Of a stretch of 64,000 nt of DNA, positions 34,571-43,009 are shown piece after piece; position 1 is the stretch's first letter; each line of letters begins with the position of its first letter. Under the pieces are notes generated by a model. It was not told the DNA's origin and ran no database searches. It worked only from the letters and a program-made list of their open reading frames with translations. This DNA comes from Niastella caeni. Lineage in GTDB: Bacteria > Bacteroidota > Bacteroidia > Chitinophagales > Chitinophagaceae. The position numbers were made by a program, and so were the translations under genes. Location: the NCBI RefSeq assembly GCF_004834005.1, contig NZ_STFF01000001.1:1115347-1179346 (forward strand). Direction: 5' to 3'.

Positions 34571-34979
34571 CCCCAATTATCTGAATGGAACGGGTATCTC
34601 TGTCCACTACCTTAATATCTACCCTGGCCGCCTCCTCGGGCAAAATCGCTTCTGCACGGGCAGGCCATTCTACCAGGCATATATCGCCGGAATACAGGCA
34701 ATCTTCCACCCCCGCCCGCACTGCTTCTTCCTCATCCCTCAACCGATACAGGTCTATATGAAAGAGCCTGCCCCCCGGGTATGTATATTCATTGATTATT
34801 GAAAAGGTAGGACTGCCCACCGTGCTAGTTACCCCTTTTTCATCGCACAAAGCATGAATAAAGGTAGTTTTGCCGGCGCCCATAGGGCCATAAAAGGCAA
34901 TAACCTTACGCCCATCAACAAGTTCCCAAAACCGGCGTGCCGTTTGCCTGATATTATCTAATGTACATTGCAATTGCAT
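34566..34979 (-). CDS. tsaE: tRNA threonylcarbamoyladenosine biosynthesis ATPase TsaE
   Basis: 137 aa, small P-loop ATPase that regulates the TsaB/TsaD step of t6A formation on tRNAs reading ANN codons. Walker A GPMGAGKTTFIHALC, then SPTFSIINEY and HIDLYRL with the conserved residues, and CLVEWPARAEAILP. Standard length. Its promoter places the start point within a few bases of the ATG, so the mRNA is probably nearly leaderless. Confidence 0.93.
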   Translation of the reverse strand: MQLQCTLDNIRQTARRFWELVDGRKVIAFYGPMGAGKTTFIHALCDEKGVTSTVGSPTFSIINEYTYPGGRLFHIDLYRLRDEEEAVRAGVEDCLYSGDICLVEWPARAEAILPEEAARVDIKVVDRDTRSIQIIGV

Positions 34980-34986
34980 AAAGACG

Positions 34987-34994
34987 CAAAGATA
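34987..34994 (-). promoter_or_regulatory. -7 promoter element of tsaE
   Basis: TATCTTTG on the minus strand, a full TAnnTTTG match, ending only 7 bp before the tsaE ATG (34979). This implies an almost leaderless transcript. Confidence 0.65.
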
Positions 34995-35072
34995 ATATCA
35001 TAGGCCGAAAGATAGATTTAAGTTAAAATTGCAACCCCGTGGACATATTATTGCTTTTATGCCGGGGACATA

Positions 35073-35088
35073 TACCCATTGAGGGGTA
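35073..35088. promoter_or_regulatory. Candidate copper-sensor operator in the P-type ATPase promoter
   Basis: TACCC-ATTGAG-GGGTA, a 16-bp dyad overlapping the -7 element. Its shape (TACCC, short spacer, GGGGTA) resembles known CsoR operators ahead of copper genes in other phyla. A direct repeat GGACATAT (35041 and 35067) lies just upstream. Confidence 0.45.
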
Positions 35089-35094
35089 AATTTG
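35087..35094 (+). promoter_or_regulatory. -7 promoter element of the P-type ATPase gene
   Basis: TAAATTTG, a full TAnnTTTG match, 26 bp before the preferred ATG at 35120 and overlapped by the TACCC/GGGTA dyad. Confidence 0.65.
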
Positions 35095-35119
35095 CACACA
35101 CATAACCCCATGGATGATC

Positions 35120-37240
35120 ATGAAAAAAGTGAATTGGAAAGTAGATGGAATGACCTGCTCAAATTGTGCGCTGACCGTTCAGCAATACCTCACTAATGAA
35201 GGAATGGACAATGTGAAGGTAAACCTGATGGGTGGTGAAGTAAGCTTTGACATCAATGGCAAAAACGAACAACAGATCATCAAAGGCATTGAATCGCTGG
35301 GTTATACTGTACAAAATGAAGGAACGGAGGCTCCCAAACGTGGTAAAAAATTATTTTCTTCCCATAAACACCGCTTCTTATTCTGCCTGGTATTTACCCT
35401 ACCGCTGATGCTTCATATGTTCGACAAATGGCTCCACATTCACTGGCTGATGAATCCCTGGATACAGTTGGGCCTTTGCTTACCCGTTTATGTGGTGGGT
35501 ATGGACTTCTTCGGTCGCAGTGCTATTAAAAGCATTCGGAACCGAATGCCCAATATGAACGTGCTGATAGCTATTGGCGCCACCGCAGCCTTTGTTTATA
35601 GCTTAACGGGCGCCCTGTTGAACCTGGGCCCGCAATACCTTTTTTTTGAAACCACTGCCTCTATCATTACGCTCGTATTCCTTGGCAACTTTCTGGAAGA
35701 TGCGTCTATACAATCTACCCAACGGGCATTGAACAGCCTGGCCAAATCGCAAAAAGTAATGGCCAATATGATCGCCTTTGATGAACATCACCAGGAGATC
35801 ATTTTCCCTATTGAAAATACACAACTACGAAGCGGCGATCTTATTCTTATTAAAAGCGGAGAACAGGTGCCGGCCGATTGCAAAATATTATCGGGCGATG
35901 CTATCGTAAACGAATCAATAATCACCGGGGAAAGTTTGCCAATTACTAAGAAAGGAAAAGACAAACTCATTGGTGGCAGTATAATCATTGATGGCATTAT
36001 AAAAGCGCAGGTGTTGGCCGAAGCAAAAGATTCGGTATTATCAAACATCATTAACCTGGTAAAACAGGCGCAAAGCGAAAAACCGCCGGTGCAACAACTG
36101 GCCGATAAGATAAGTGCGATATTCGTGCCTGTAGTGCTGGCTATTGCCGTGGTTGCCTTTGCGGTGAATTACCTGTTCCTGCATGACTTTACCATTTCGT
36201 TAATGCGTAGCATAGCCATCCTCGTAATTGCCTGCCCATGCGCTATGGGCCTGGCCACACCTGCAGCCATTGCGGTAGGATTGGGAAGGGCCGCCAAAAA
36301 CGGCGTATTGTTCCGCAATGCCAAAAGCCTTGAATTATTCAGGACCATAAAGCAAGTAGTGTTTGATAAAACCGGTACGCTGACTACAGGCAGGTTTGAA
36401 CTGGCCAACTACCAGGTGATCGCCGATAACCTCTCAGCTGAAGAATTCAAACACATAGCATTTTCATTGGAGAAATATTCAAACCATCCCATTGCACAGT
36501 GTATAACCACCGCGTGGAAACGCAAAGACGCGATCCGGTGGACAAAGGTAGAAGAGAAAAAAGGGACCGGCATGAAAGCCACCACTGCAACAGGCGACCG
36601 TTATGTAGCGGGCTCGTTTGAAACAGCAATGCGTTTAACTACCGACGATTCGCATAATGTATATATCCTGAAAAACGATGAGTTGCTGGGCTGGATAGAC
36701 ATAAAAGATGAAGTGCGTCCGGAAGCTATTTCCATTGTTCAATACCTGCGCCACAGAGGTATTCGTACTATTTTATTAAGCGGTGATCGCCTGAATAAAT
36801 GCAAACTATTAGCCAACTTACTGGGCATTGATGAAGTGATTGCAGAAAAAAAGCCCGAAGAAAAACTGGCTGTTATTGAAGACCTCACACTGCAAGGTCC
36901 TACCGCCATGGTGGGCGATGGCATCAATGATGCGCCGGCGCTGGCGAAAGCTACCATTGGTATTTCTTTAAGCGAAGCATCGCAGATTGCCGTTCAAACG
37001 GCTGATGTGGTGCTGATGAACAGCGGCATCAAAAACTTACCTTTGGCATTGGGGTTAGGCCGCCATACTTTTCTCACCATCAAACAAAATCTTTTCTGGG
37101 CATTTATTTACAATATCATTGCTATTCCGGTAGCCGCGTTTGGATTGCTCACGCCCACCTTTGGTGCCTTGGTAATGGGATTGAGTGATGTAGTGCTTGC
37201 GGTGAATTCGGTGAGACTGTTTGTTAAGAGAGTAGCGTAA
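35120..37240 (+). CDS. copA: Copper-type P1B ATPase
   Basis: Heavy-metal exporter. Counting from the in-frame ATG at 35114: one N-terminal metal-binding domain with CSNC (C15, C18), the actuator motif TGES (271-274), the membrane metal site CPC (374-376), phosphorylation site DKTGT (D418), and GDGINDAP. In TM7 the YN pair (666-667) fits Cu(I) pumps, but the TM8 motif reads MGLSD (688-692) where copper pumps usually have MxxSS. The start MKKVNWK at 35120 is preferred. The promoter has a copper-sensor-like dyad. The stop codon abuts the left arm of the inverted repeat around the next gene. Confidence 0.9.
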   Translation: MKKVNWKVDGMTCSNCALTVQQYLTNEGMDNVKVNLMGGEVSFDINGKNEQQIIKGIESLGYTVQNEGTEAPKRGKKLFSSHKHRFLFCLVFTLPLMLHMFDKWLHIHWLMNPWIQLGLCLPVYVVGMDFFGRSAIKSIRNRMPNMNVLIAIGATAAFVYSLTGALLNLGPQYLFFETTASIITLVFLGNFLEDASIQSTQRALNSLAKSQKVMANMIAFDEHHQEIIFPIENTQLRSGDLILIKSGEQVPADCKILSGDAIVNESIITGESLPITKKGKDKLIGGSIIIDGIIKAQVLAEAKDSVLSNIINLVKQAQSEKPPVQQLADKISAIFVPVVLAIAVVAFAVNYLFLHDFTISLMRSIAILVIACPCAMGLATPAAIAVGLGRAAKNGVLFRNAKSLELFRTIKQVVFDKTGTLTTGRFELANYQVIADNLSAEEFKHIAFSLEKYSNHPIAQCITTAWKRKDAIRWTKVEEKKGTGMKATTATGDRYVAGSFETAMRLTTDDSHNVYILKNDELLGWIDIKDEVRPEAISIVQYLRHRGIRTILLSGDRLNKCKLLANLLGIDEVIAEKKPEEKLAVIEDLTLQGPTAMVGDGINDAPALAKATIGISLSEASQIAVQTADVVLMNSGIKNLPLALGLGRHTFLTIKQNLFWAFIYNIIAIPVAAFGLLTPTFGALVMGLSDVVLAVNSVRLFVKRVA

Positions 37241-37345
37241 ACGGCAAACGGCAGACGTGAAACGGCAGACGGCAATCGGCAATCGTGAATCGGCAAGTCG
37301 GTAGACGGCAAACGTGAAACGGCAGACGGAAGACAGAAGACAGCA
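37241..37345. repeat. Left word array of the four-helix-bundle cassette
   Basis: Tandem degenerate words of the type ACGGCAGACG, TGAAACGGCA and GGCAATCG begin directly after the copA stop. ATCGTGAATCG (37282-37292) and ACGGCAAACGTGAAA (37305-37319) recur as exact reverse complements in the right array. Confidence 0.8.
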
Positions 37346-37436
37346 AAATACCCGGCTGGCGCCTTCGCCAAAACTTCAACACGGAAAACAAAAGCATGAT
37401 ATTGAATAGCATTCATAGACATTTCGAATAATATGA

Positions 37437-37444
37437 TACTTTTG
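37437..37444 (+). promoter_or_regulatory. -7 promoter element of the four-helix-bundle gene
   Basis: TACTTTTG, a full TAnnTTTG match, 8 bp before the ATG at 37453, implying a nearly leaderless mRNA driven from inside the cassette. Confidence 0.55.
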
Positions 37445-37452
37445 AATAAAAC

Positions 37453-37803
37453 ATGTTTATACCATTAAACCACAAAACCCTCGATGTGTATAAAGCAGCC
37501 CATGAAATGCTTTTGGAATGTTATATAATCACACGAGAATTACCTCCAGAAGAAAAATTTGTTCTCGTATCACAAATCAGAAGAGCATCATTATCTGTTA
37601 AACTAAATATTGCAGAAGGTGCATCCCGGAAATCAACAGCGGAAAGAAAACGATTTTATGAAGTTGCCCGCAGCTCTGTAGTTGAAATAGATTCCGCTGT
37701 AGAAGCTGTTGTTGATATAAAATATGTGGCTTTAGATAACTTACAAAATCTAGGAATACTATTAAACCGTTGCTTTAGTATGCTGTGTAATATGATAAGT
37801 TAA
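37453..37803 (+). CDS. Four-helix-bundle protein (23S rRNA-intervening-sequence protein family)
   Basis: 116 aa, all-helical. It matches the family by LDVYKAAHEMLLECY, TRELPPEEKFVLVSQIRRASLSVKLNIAEGASRKS (the diagnostic QIRRAxxSxxxNIAEGxxR core) and KRFYEVARSSVVEID. Members are coded by insertions in 23S rRNA of some bacteria or lie free in the genome, and the related Avd protein helps diversity-generating retroelements; their general function is unknown. The base composition is more A/T-rich than copA and recQ on either side. The gene is enclosed by inverted repeat arrays, which suggests acquisition as a cassette between copA and recQ. Confidence 0.88.
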   Translation: MFIPLNHKTLDVYKAAHEMLLECYIITRELPPEEKFVLVSQIRRASLSVKLNIAEGASRKSTAERKRFYEVARSSVVEIDSAVEAVVDIKYVALDNLQNLGILLNRCFSMLCNMIS

Positions 37804-37807
37804 TGTA

Positions 37808-37840
37808 TTTTTCACGTTTGCCGTTTCACGATTCACGATC
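37808..37840. repeat. Right word array of the four-helix-bundle cassette
   Basis: TTTCACGTTTGCCGT (37810-37824) and CGATTCACGAT (37829-37839) are exact reverse complements of 37305-37319 and 37282-37292. It ends 13 bp before the recQ ATG. Confidence 0.8.
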
Positions 37841-37852
37841 TGACACCTAACA

Positions 37853-39757
37853 ATGCAGAACATTCATTCCATATTAAAAGAATATTGGGGCTACAATTCC
37901 TTCCGTCCGCTACAGGAAGAAATAGTTACTTCCGTTATGTCAGGTAAAGATACGCTGGCGTTAATGCCTACGGGTGGCGGTAAATCTATTTGCTTCCAGG
38001 TACCGGCTATGGTACAGAAAGGCTTATGCCTTGTAGTAAGTCCATTGATCGCATTGATGAAAGACCAGGTAGATAACCTGCGCAAAAAAGGCATCACCGC
38101 TTTTGCCATTTATTCGGGCATGAACCGAAAAGAAGTAATCAATATTTTTAAATTAGCCACTAATAGCAATTGCAAATTTTTATACGTTTCACCAGAGCGG
38201 TTAGAAACAAAATTATTCCTGGAATATCTTCCGGCCCTCGATATCAATCTTATTGCAGTAGACGAAGCGCATTGTATTTCGCAATGGGGGTACGATTTCC
38301 GTCCGCCTTATTTACGCATAGCCGCATTACGGGAAGAGTTACCTGGCATTCCCGTATTGGCGCTTACAGCCTCCGCTACGCCGGAAGTGCAAAAAGATAT
38401 TTGCGACAAGCTGCTTTTTAAAAACCAGGCGATCTTCAGTCGCTCGTTTGAACGGCCGAACCTATCGTATAGTGTTTTCACTGTTGAATCAAAGATCAAC
38501 AAGATCACAGAGATATTACAGAAAGTACATGGCAGCAGCATTGTTTATTGTAAAAGCCGAAAGCGCACAAAGGAGATGAGCGATCTGCTGAATATGCATG
38601 GCATTACAGCCGACTTCTATCATGCCGGGCTTCAACAGGAAGTACGTATGCGCAAACAAACTGCCTGGATCAATAATTCCATTCGCACCATCGTTTGCAC
38701 CAATGCATTTGGTATGGGTATCGATAAACCCGATGTGCGCGCAGTGGTCCACGCCGACGTACCCGATTGCCTGGAAAATTATTACCAGGAGGCGGGCCGC
38801 GCCGGTCGTGATGAAAAGAAATCGTACGCCGTATTACTATATGACCACAACGAACTGGATGAACTACAACTGTTGCCTGATATCCGCTTCCCTTCGCTGG
38901 AAAGCATCAGGCAGGTATACGAAGCGTTGATGAACTTTTTGCAAATACCCTCCGGTGCAGGCGAAGGCAATTATTATGATTTTGACTTTACCGACTTTAT
39001 AAAAAAATTTCAACTGGATGTTCACCAGGCCATCTATTCAATAAAAGCATTGGAACAGGAAGGCTGGGTATCTTATAATGAACAGATCTTTTTACCGGCC
39101 CGCATTCAGTTCATAACAGGCAAAGAATGGCTATACCAGTTTGAAAAAGATCATCCGCAACTGGAGCCATTGATAAAAACATTGTTACGCACGTACGAAG
39201 GCATATTTGATATGCCGGTAAATATTCATGAAAAAAGTATTGCTTACCTGATGCGCAAAGAAGAAGCAGTTGTTATGCGCGAGTTGAAAATACTACATGG
39301 CAATGCCATCATAGAATACATTCCCCGCAAAGATAGTCCGCAGTTATATGTTATGCTGAACCGGGTAAGAGCAGCCACCCTGTACATAGATATGGCCGGT
39401 TATGAAAAAAGAAAGCAACAGTTCATAGAGCGGATAAAGAAGATGATGGCGTATATCCGTGGCAACAAGCAATGCCGCAGCCAATATATCGCTTCTTACT
39501 TTGGTGATCAAAAAACAAAACCATGCGGCATTTGCGACAATTGCCTGCAACGAAAAAATCACGGCTTGTCCATTACTGAATTTGAAACCATAGCTCAAGC
39601 TGTTTTTTCCGTTATTCAACTACAGCCGGTACAAGGCGAAAGACTACCCCACCAACTGCCCGATATTAAAAAAGAAAAGTTGTGGAAAGTGCTCGACTTC
39701 TTACAAACTGAAAATAAGATCTACATAGATAAAGAAGGTTATGTAAAGCCGGTTTAA
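37853..39757 (+). CDS. recQ: ATP-dependent DNA helicase RecQ
   Basis: 634 aa 3'-5' helicase for recombination and repair. Helicase core: PTGGGKSICFQVPA (motif I), VSPLIALMKDQV (Ia), DEAHCISQWGYDFRP (II plus the RecQ aromatic loop), LTASATP (III), FGMGIDKPDVRAVVH and YYQEAGRAGRD (V/VI). A zinc-binding RecQ-Ct region ends in CRSQYIASYFGDQ and CGICDNC. No clear HRDC domain at the C-terminus, so it is a short-tail RecQ. Its 5' region is the right arm of the cassette, which may have replaced or modified its promoter. Confidence 0.95.
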   Translation: MQNIHSILKEYWGYNSFRPLQEEIVTSVMSGKDTLALMPTGGGKSICFQVPAMVQKGLCLVVSPLIALMKDQVDNLRKKGITAFAIYSGMNRKEVINIFKLATNSNCKFLYVSPERLETKLFLEYLPALDINLIAVDEAHCISQWGYDFRPPYLRIAALREELPGIPVLALTASATPEVQKDICDKLLFKNQAIFSRSFERPNLSYSVFTVESKINKITEILQKVHGSSIVYCKSRKRTKEMSDLLNMHGITADFYHAGLQQEVRMRKQTAWINNSIRTIVCTNAFGMGIDKPDVRAVVHADVPDCLENYYQEAGRAGRDEKKSYAVLLYDHNELDELQLLPDIRFPSLESIRQVYEALMNFLQIPSGAGEGNYYDFDFTDFIKKFQLDVHQAIYSIKALEQEGWVSYNEQIFLPARIQFITGKEWLYQFEKDHPQLEPLIKTLLRTYEGIFDMPVNIHEKSIAYLMRKEEAVVMRELKILHGNAIIEYIPRKDSPQLYVMLNRVRAATLYIDMAGYEKRKQQFIERIKKMMAYIRGNKQCRSQYIASYFGDQKTKPCGICDNCLQRKNHGLSITEFETIAQAVFSVIQLQPVQGERLPHQLPDIKKEKLWKVLDFLQTENKIYIDKEGYVKPV

Positions 39758-39763
39758 TTAAAA

Positions 39764-39796
39764 AAGCCCGGATGATAATCTATCACCCGGACCTAA
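39764..39796 (-). terminator. Terminator between recQ and the SnoaL-like gene
   Basis: CCGGATGATA and TATCACCCGG pair (one G-T) around ATC; on the minus strand the stem is followed by CTTTTTTAATT. It serves the minus-strand gene and may also stop recQ transcripts. Confidence 0.75.
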
Positions 39797-39818
39797 TAAA
39801 CTTTCACAAAACGATTGA

Positions 39819-40361
39819 TCATTTTTTAGGCGGCGTCATTCCTACCTGCCCCATCATGGTATTGGGCGACTGAATGTTGTGGTGCTCAGTAATCTGACCG
39901 GCATCATTCAATTTGAATATATCCACATCCTTCAATTTATACGATTTGTTGGTGGCTTTCATACCCATGAAATCATTTTTAAAGGTACCGCTCCATTCAC
40001 CCCACACCATTACCCAGTCGCCATCGGCTACATACTTAATGTCCTGGCCTTTATTATCAGGAAAAGCGTTCACCCATTGTTTTACCATATTCATAATACT
40101 ATCCTTTCCTTTGATAGCCGGCATACTGCCATCGTTATAGTCAACGGCATCGGGCGCTACATCTTTAAAAGCTTCATCTACATTTTTTGCGATCATAGCC
40201 TCCATGCTGGCCATGACTACTTTTTTGTTGCGTTCCTCTTTGTCTTCAACCATGGTTGTGTCAGTCTTTGCGCCCTCAGTGCCTTCTGTCTTGTTGGTAG
40301 TAGTTTCACAGGCTGTAATAATAGCGGTAGATACTGCAAGCAATAGAAATACTTTCTTCAT
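39819..40361 (-). CDS. SnoaL/NTF2-like lipoprotein
   Basis: 180 aa. A signal peptide ends in the lipobox ITAC (Cys18), so it is a lipoprotein. After a Thr/Glu/Lys-rich linker comes a SnoaL-like cone domain (about 45-170), with EAMIAKNVDEAFKDVAPDAVDYNDG, KGKDSIMNMVKQW and GEWSGTFKNDFMGM. These domains bind small ligands or act as polyketide-cyclase-like enzymes; here the role is unknown. Converges on recQ. Confidence 0.85.
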   Translation of the reverse strand: MKKVFLLLAVSTAIITACETTTNKTEGTEGAKTDTTMVEDKEERNKKVVMASMEAMIAKNVDEAFKDVAPDAVDYNDGSMPAIKGKDSIMNMVKQWVNAFPDNKGQDIKYVADGDWVMVWGEWSGTFKNDFMGMKATNKSYKLKDVDIFKLNDAGQITEHHNIQSPNTMMGQVGMTPPKK

Positions 40362-40471
40362 AATTCTTGTTTTAAATTAAAGAATAAATATTCCGGGCGT
40401 ACGCATTGGCGTAAGGTTGGGCTCACGGAAACAATAGAAGATACGGTATGTTCGCTGCAAAACAGTCCTTA

Positions 40472-42034
40472 TCAGAACCAGCTACCTGATTTACGATGAG
40501 ACGAACTCTTTCCACCCAAACCCAATGCACCCAGCAGGCTGCGGGTAATAACACTGGCGGCGGTACGACCTATTTGTTTTGTAACAGGGCTTTCGAGCAC
40601 TTTTTCCAGGGTTGATTTTTCTTCTTTTGATGACCTGGTTGGTTTTTTATCTTCTTTTTGTTGCTCGGATCTTTGGGCTGCTTCTTCCAGTTTTGCGGTT
40701 AAGATCTCGCAGGCGCTTTCCCTGTCTTCTGCGTCGGCATATTTTTTAATCAGCTTCGATTGACTGATCAGGTTATCCATTTCAGTATCGGTTAAAACAT
40801 CCATTCGCGAACGGGGAGGAACGAGCATTGTGTGTACCAGGGGGGTGGGAATCCCTTTTTCATTCAGGGCAGTGATCAATACTTCTCCAATACCTAATTG
40901 GGTAAGCAACGATTCTGTTTTATAATATTCGGTCTCGGGATAATTTTCAGCAGCCTGTTTTATGGTCTTTCTATCAGCAGCGGTGAAAGCCCGCAAGGCA
41001 TGCTGCACTTTCAACCCCAACTGACTTAATATTGCGGCAGGAATGTCCTGTGGGTTTTGCGTACAGAAGAAAATACCTACCCCTTTTGAGCGGATAAGTT
41101 TTATGACCGTTTCAATTTGTTGCAACAAAGCATCGGTAGCTTCCTGAAATACCAGGTGCGCCTCATCAATGAACAATACCAGCTTAGGTTTGTCAACATC
41201 ACCCGCTTCCGGCAAGGTTGCATACAGCTCGGCCAGCATTTGCAACATAAACGTGGAGAACAGCTTGGGCCGGTTTTGCATGTCCGTTACCCGAAGTACA
41301 TTTATGATACCACGGCCGTCATCGGCAATGCGCATGAGGTCGTCAATTTCAAAAGAAGGCTCGCCAAAGAAAAGATCGGCTCCCTGTTGTTGTAATTCTA
41401 TTACTTTACGCAGGATGGTACCGGTACTGGTAGTGGCAATTTTTCCGTAAGCCTGCTCTATTTCTTTCTTACCCTCATTGCTTATGAACTGAATTACCTT
41501 CACAAAATCTTTCAGATCGAGCAAAGGCATTTTATTATCATCGCAATATTTAAAGATCAGGGATACAATGCCCTCCTGTGTATTGTTAAGGTCCAGGATC
41601 TTTGATAATAAAATAGGACCAAATTCGCTTACTGTGGCGCGCAGGCGTACACCTTTTTCATTGCTCAGGGTCATCAGCTCAACCGGAAAATGAGCGGGCT
41701 TATATTCGCCACCGATCTTAGCCAGGCGTTCTTTGATGTTCTTATTTTCAGTACCGGCAGCTGCAATACCACTTAAATCGCCTTTAATATCCATCAACAA
41801 AACCGGTACGCTGGCGTCGCTTAATGCTTCGACGATCAGTTGCAGGGATTTGGTCTTACCGGTACCGGTAGCACCAGCGATCAGCCCATGCCGGTTCATT
41901 GTTTTTAATGGGATGTGCGCATCTGCTCCCGAAAGCACTTCGCCATCCAATACTGCCGTCCCTATGCGAAAAGATTCTCCTTTAAAAGTATAGCTCTCCT
42001 TAATTAACTGAACGAAGGCATCCTTATTAGGCAT
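40472..42034 (-). CDS. HerA-like/DUF853 P-loop ATPase
   Basis: 520 aa. Walker A GATGTGKTKSLQLIVE (about 54-69), MDIKGDLSGIA, Walker B LVLFIDEAHLVFQ, and RSKGVGIFFCTQNPQDIP as in the HerA/FtsK superfamily, DUF853 (YjgR) group. The C-terminal part is charged (RSEQQKEDKKPTRSSKEEKS) and ends in a Ser/Lys/Gly-rich tail. The cellular role is not established. It is not next to a nurA-like nuclease, which argues against the archaeal HerA-NurA repair role. Confidence 0.88.
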   Translation of the reverse strand: MPNKDAFVQLIKESYTFKGESFRIGTAVLDGEVLSGADAHIPLKTMNRHGLIAGATGTGKTKSLQLIVEALSDASVPVLLMDIKGDLSGIAAAGTENKNIKERLAKIGGEYKPAHFPVELMTLSNEKGVRLRATVSEFGPILLSKILDLNNTQEGIVSLIFKYCDDNKMPLLDLKDFVKVIQFISNEGKKEIEQAYGKIATTSTGTILRKVIELQQQGADLFFGEPSFEIDDLMRIADDGRGIINVLRVTDMQNRPKLFSTFMLQMLAELYATLPEAGDVDKPKLVLFIDEAHLVFQEATDALLQQIETVIKLIRSKGVGIFFCTQNPQDIPAAILSQLGLKVQHALRAFTAADRKTIKQAAENYPETEYYKTESLLTQLGIGEVLITALNEKGIPTPLVHTMLVPPRSRMDVLTDTEMDNLISQSKLIKKYADAEDRESACEILTAKLEEAAQRSEQQKEDKKPTRSSKEEKSTLEKVLESPVTKQIGRTAASVITRSLLGALGLGGKSSSHRKSGSWF

Positions 42035-42414
42035 ATTCGAATTTTATGGCAGAAAGATACATGTTTACCGGCAATCAACAAGGTTGGGAAGTGAACAGAT
42101 TATATTTTTTGCGGAAGTGTGAGCGGCAGGCGGGATATTACATAATACTCTGAAAGTAAACACTTTAATAAAGTTCAAAATGGCTATTATCAAGTTTCTG
42201 TTACAGGTTTCAGGTTACAGGTTACAAGGGAAAGCACATTTTCATCTTGAACAATATCCTCTCTGCAACCTGCAATTTGAAATATGCAACGGCATTTTAT
42301 AAGCACATTAACTTACGTTTTCACGCTAAAACAAAAGGAGCCATCTGCTACCGGGCAGACGACTCCTTATTAATCATTTGTGCGGACGTTTAATTAGCAT
42401 AATAGCTAATTGGC
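42035..42414. other. Intergenic region with a TTACAGG word array and a terminator
   Basis: No gene seen. It holds the array TGTTACAGGTTTCAGG and TTACAGGTTACAAGG (42197-42232), partly complementary to GCAACCTGCAATTTG downstream, and the terminator at 42330-42370 for the GroES-like gene. Confidence 0.6.
42330..42370 (-). terminator. Terminator of the GroES-like gene
   Basis: On the minus strand AAGGAGTCGTCTGC pairs with GCAGATGGCTCCTT (two mismatches or wobble) and is followed by TTGTTTT. Confidence 0.8.
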
Positions 42415-42786
42415 TTACATCTCTTCTTCTCTTTCTAACATCAATATCGCACTTTGCGGAACGATATAGTATTTATCATTTTCGTACAACACTTCGGTAG
42501 CGCCACTTAGCAGAAAGATCGCCAGGTCGCCTTCTTTCGCCTGTAAAGGCACATATTTAACCTGTTCATCGGAGCTTTTCCAGGTTTCTTCTTCTACCGG
42601 CATGGGAATAGCATATCCAGGGCCTGTTTTTATTACATACCCCTGCTGTACTTTTTCACGTTCCTGTACCCCGGGCGGCAGGTACAACCCGGTTTCAGTA
42701 CGTTCATTGGCTTTAGCGGGACGGATCAATACTCTGTCGCCAATGACAATAAGCTTTTTGAATTTGTTATCAGTTGTCAAACGCAT
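42415..42786 (-). CDS. GroES-like co-chaperonin family protein
   Basis: 123 aa. The Cpn10 beta-barrel pattern is recognisable: VIGDRVLIRPAKANERTETGLYLPPGVQEREKVQQGYVIKTGPG (read as GDRVLIRP, GLYLPPG, GYVIKTGPG), then EGDLAIFLLSGATEVLYENDKYYIVPQSAILML. It is longer than classical GroES (about 95 aa) and stands alone without groEL, so it may be a divergent second GroES rather than the main co-chaperonin. Confidence 0.85.
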   Translation of the reverse strand: MRLTTDNKFKKLIVIGDRVLIRPAKANERTETGLYLPPGVQEREKVQQGYVIKTGPGYAIPMPVEEETWKSSDEQVKYVPLQAKEGDLAIFLLSGATEVLYENDKYYIVPQSAILMLEREEEM

Positions 42787-43009
42787 ATAACCATTATTAA
42801 AGCGTAAAATTAACCAATTAACGGTTCATACTTGTTATTTGCCCTTCAACCGGCACCCGCTTTCGTGCTCAAACGCCGAAGCTCTGGCTCAATCGGCCAA
42901 GGCTACAGCGGGCAAGCACCGGGATTATTAACAAAAAATTACGCGGCGATTGCCGGTTATGGCAAATGTTTTAACTTTATTTACACTATCGAACTAAATC
43001 TACATCACA

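Noticed and set aside
37241..37840. CRISPR array at the repeat-rich copA-recQ gap
   Set aside because: The words are short, degenerate and adjacent without unique spacers of constant length, and no cas gene is present.
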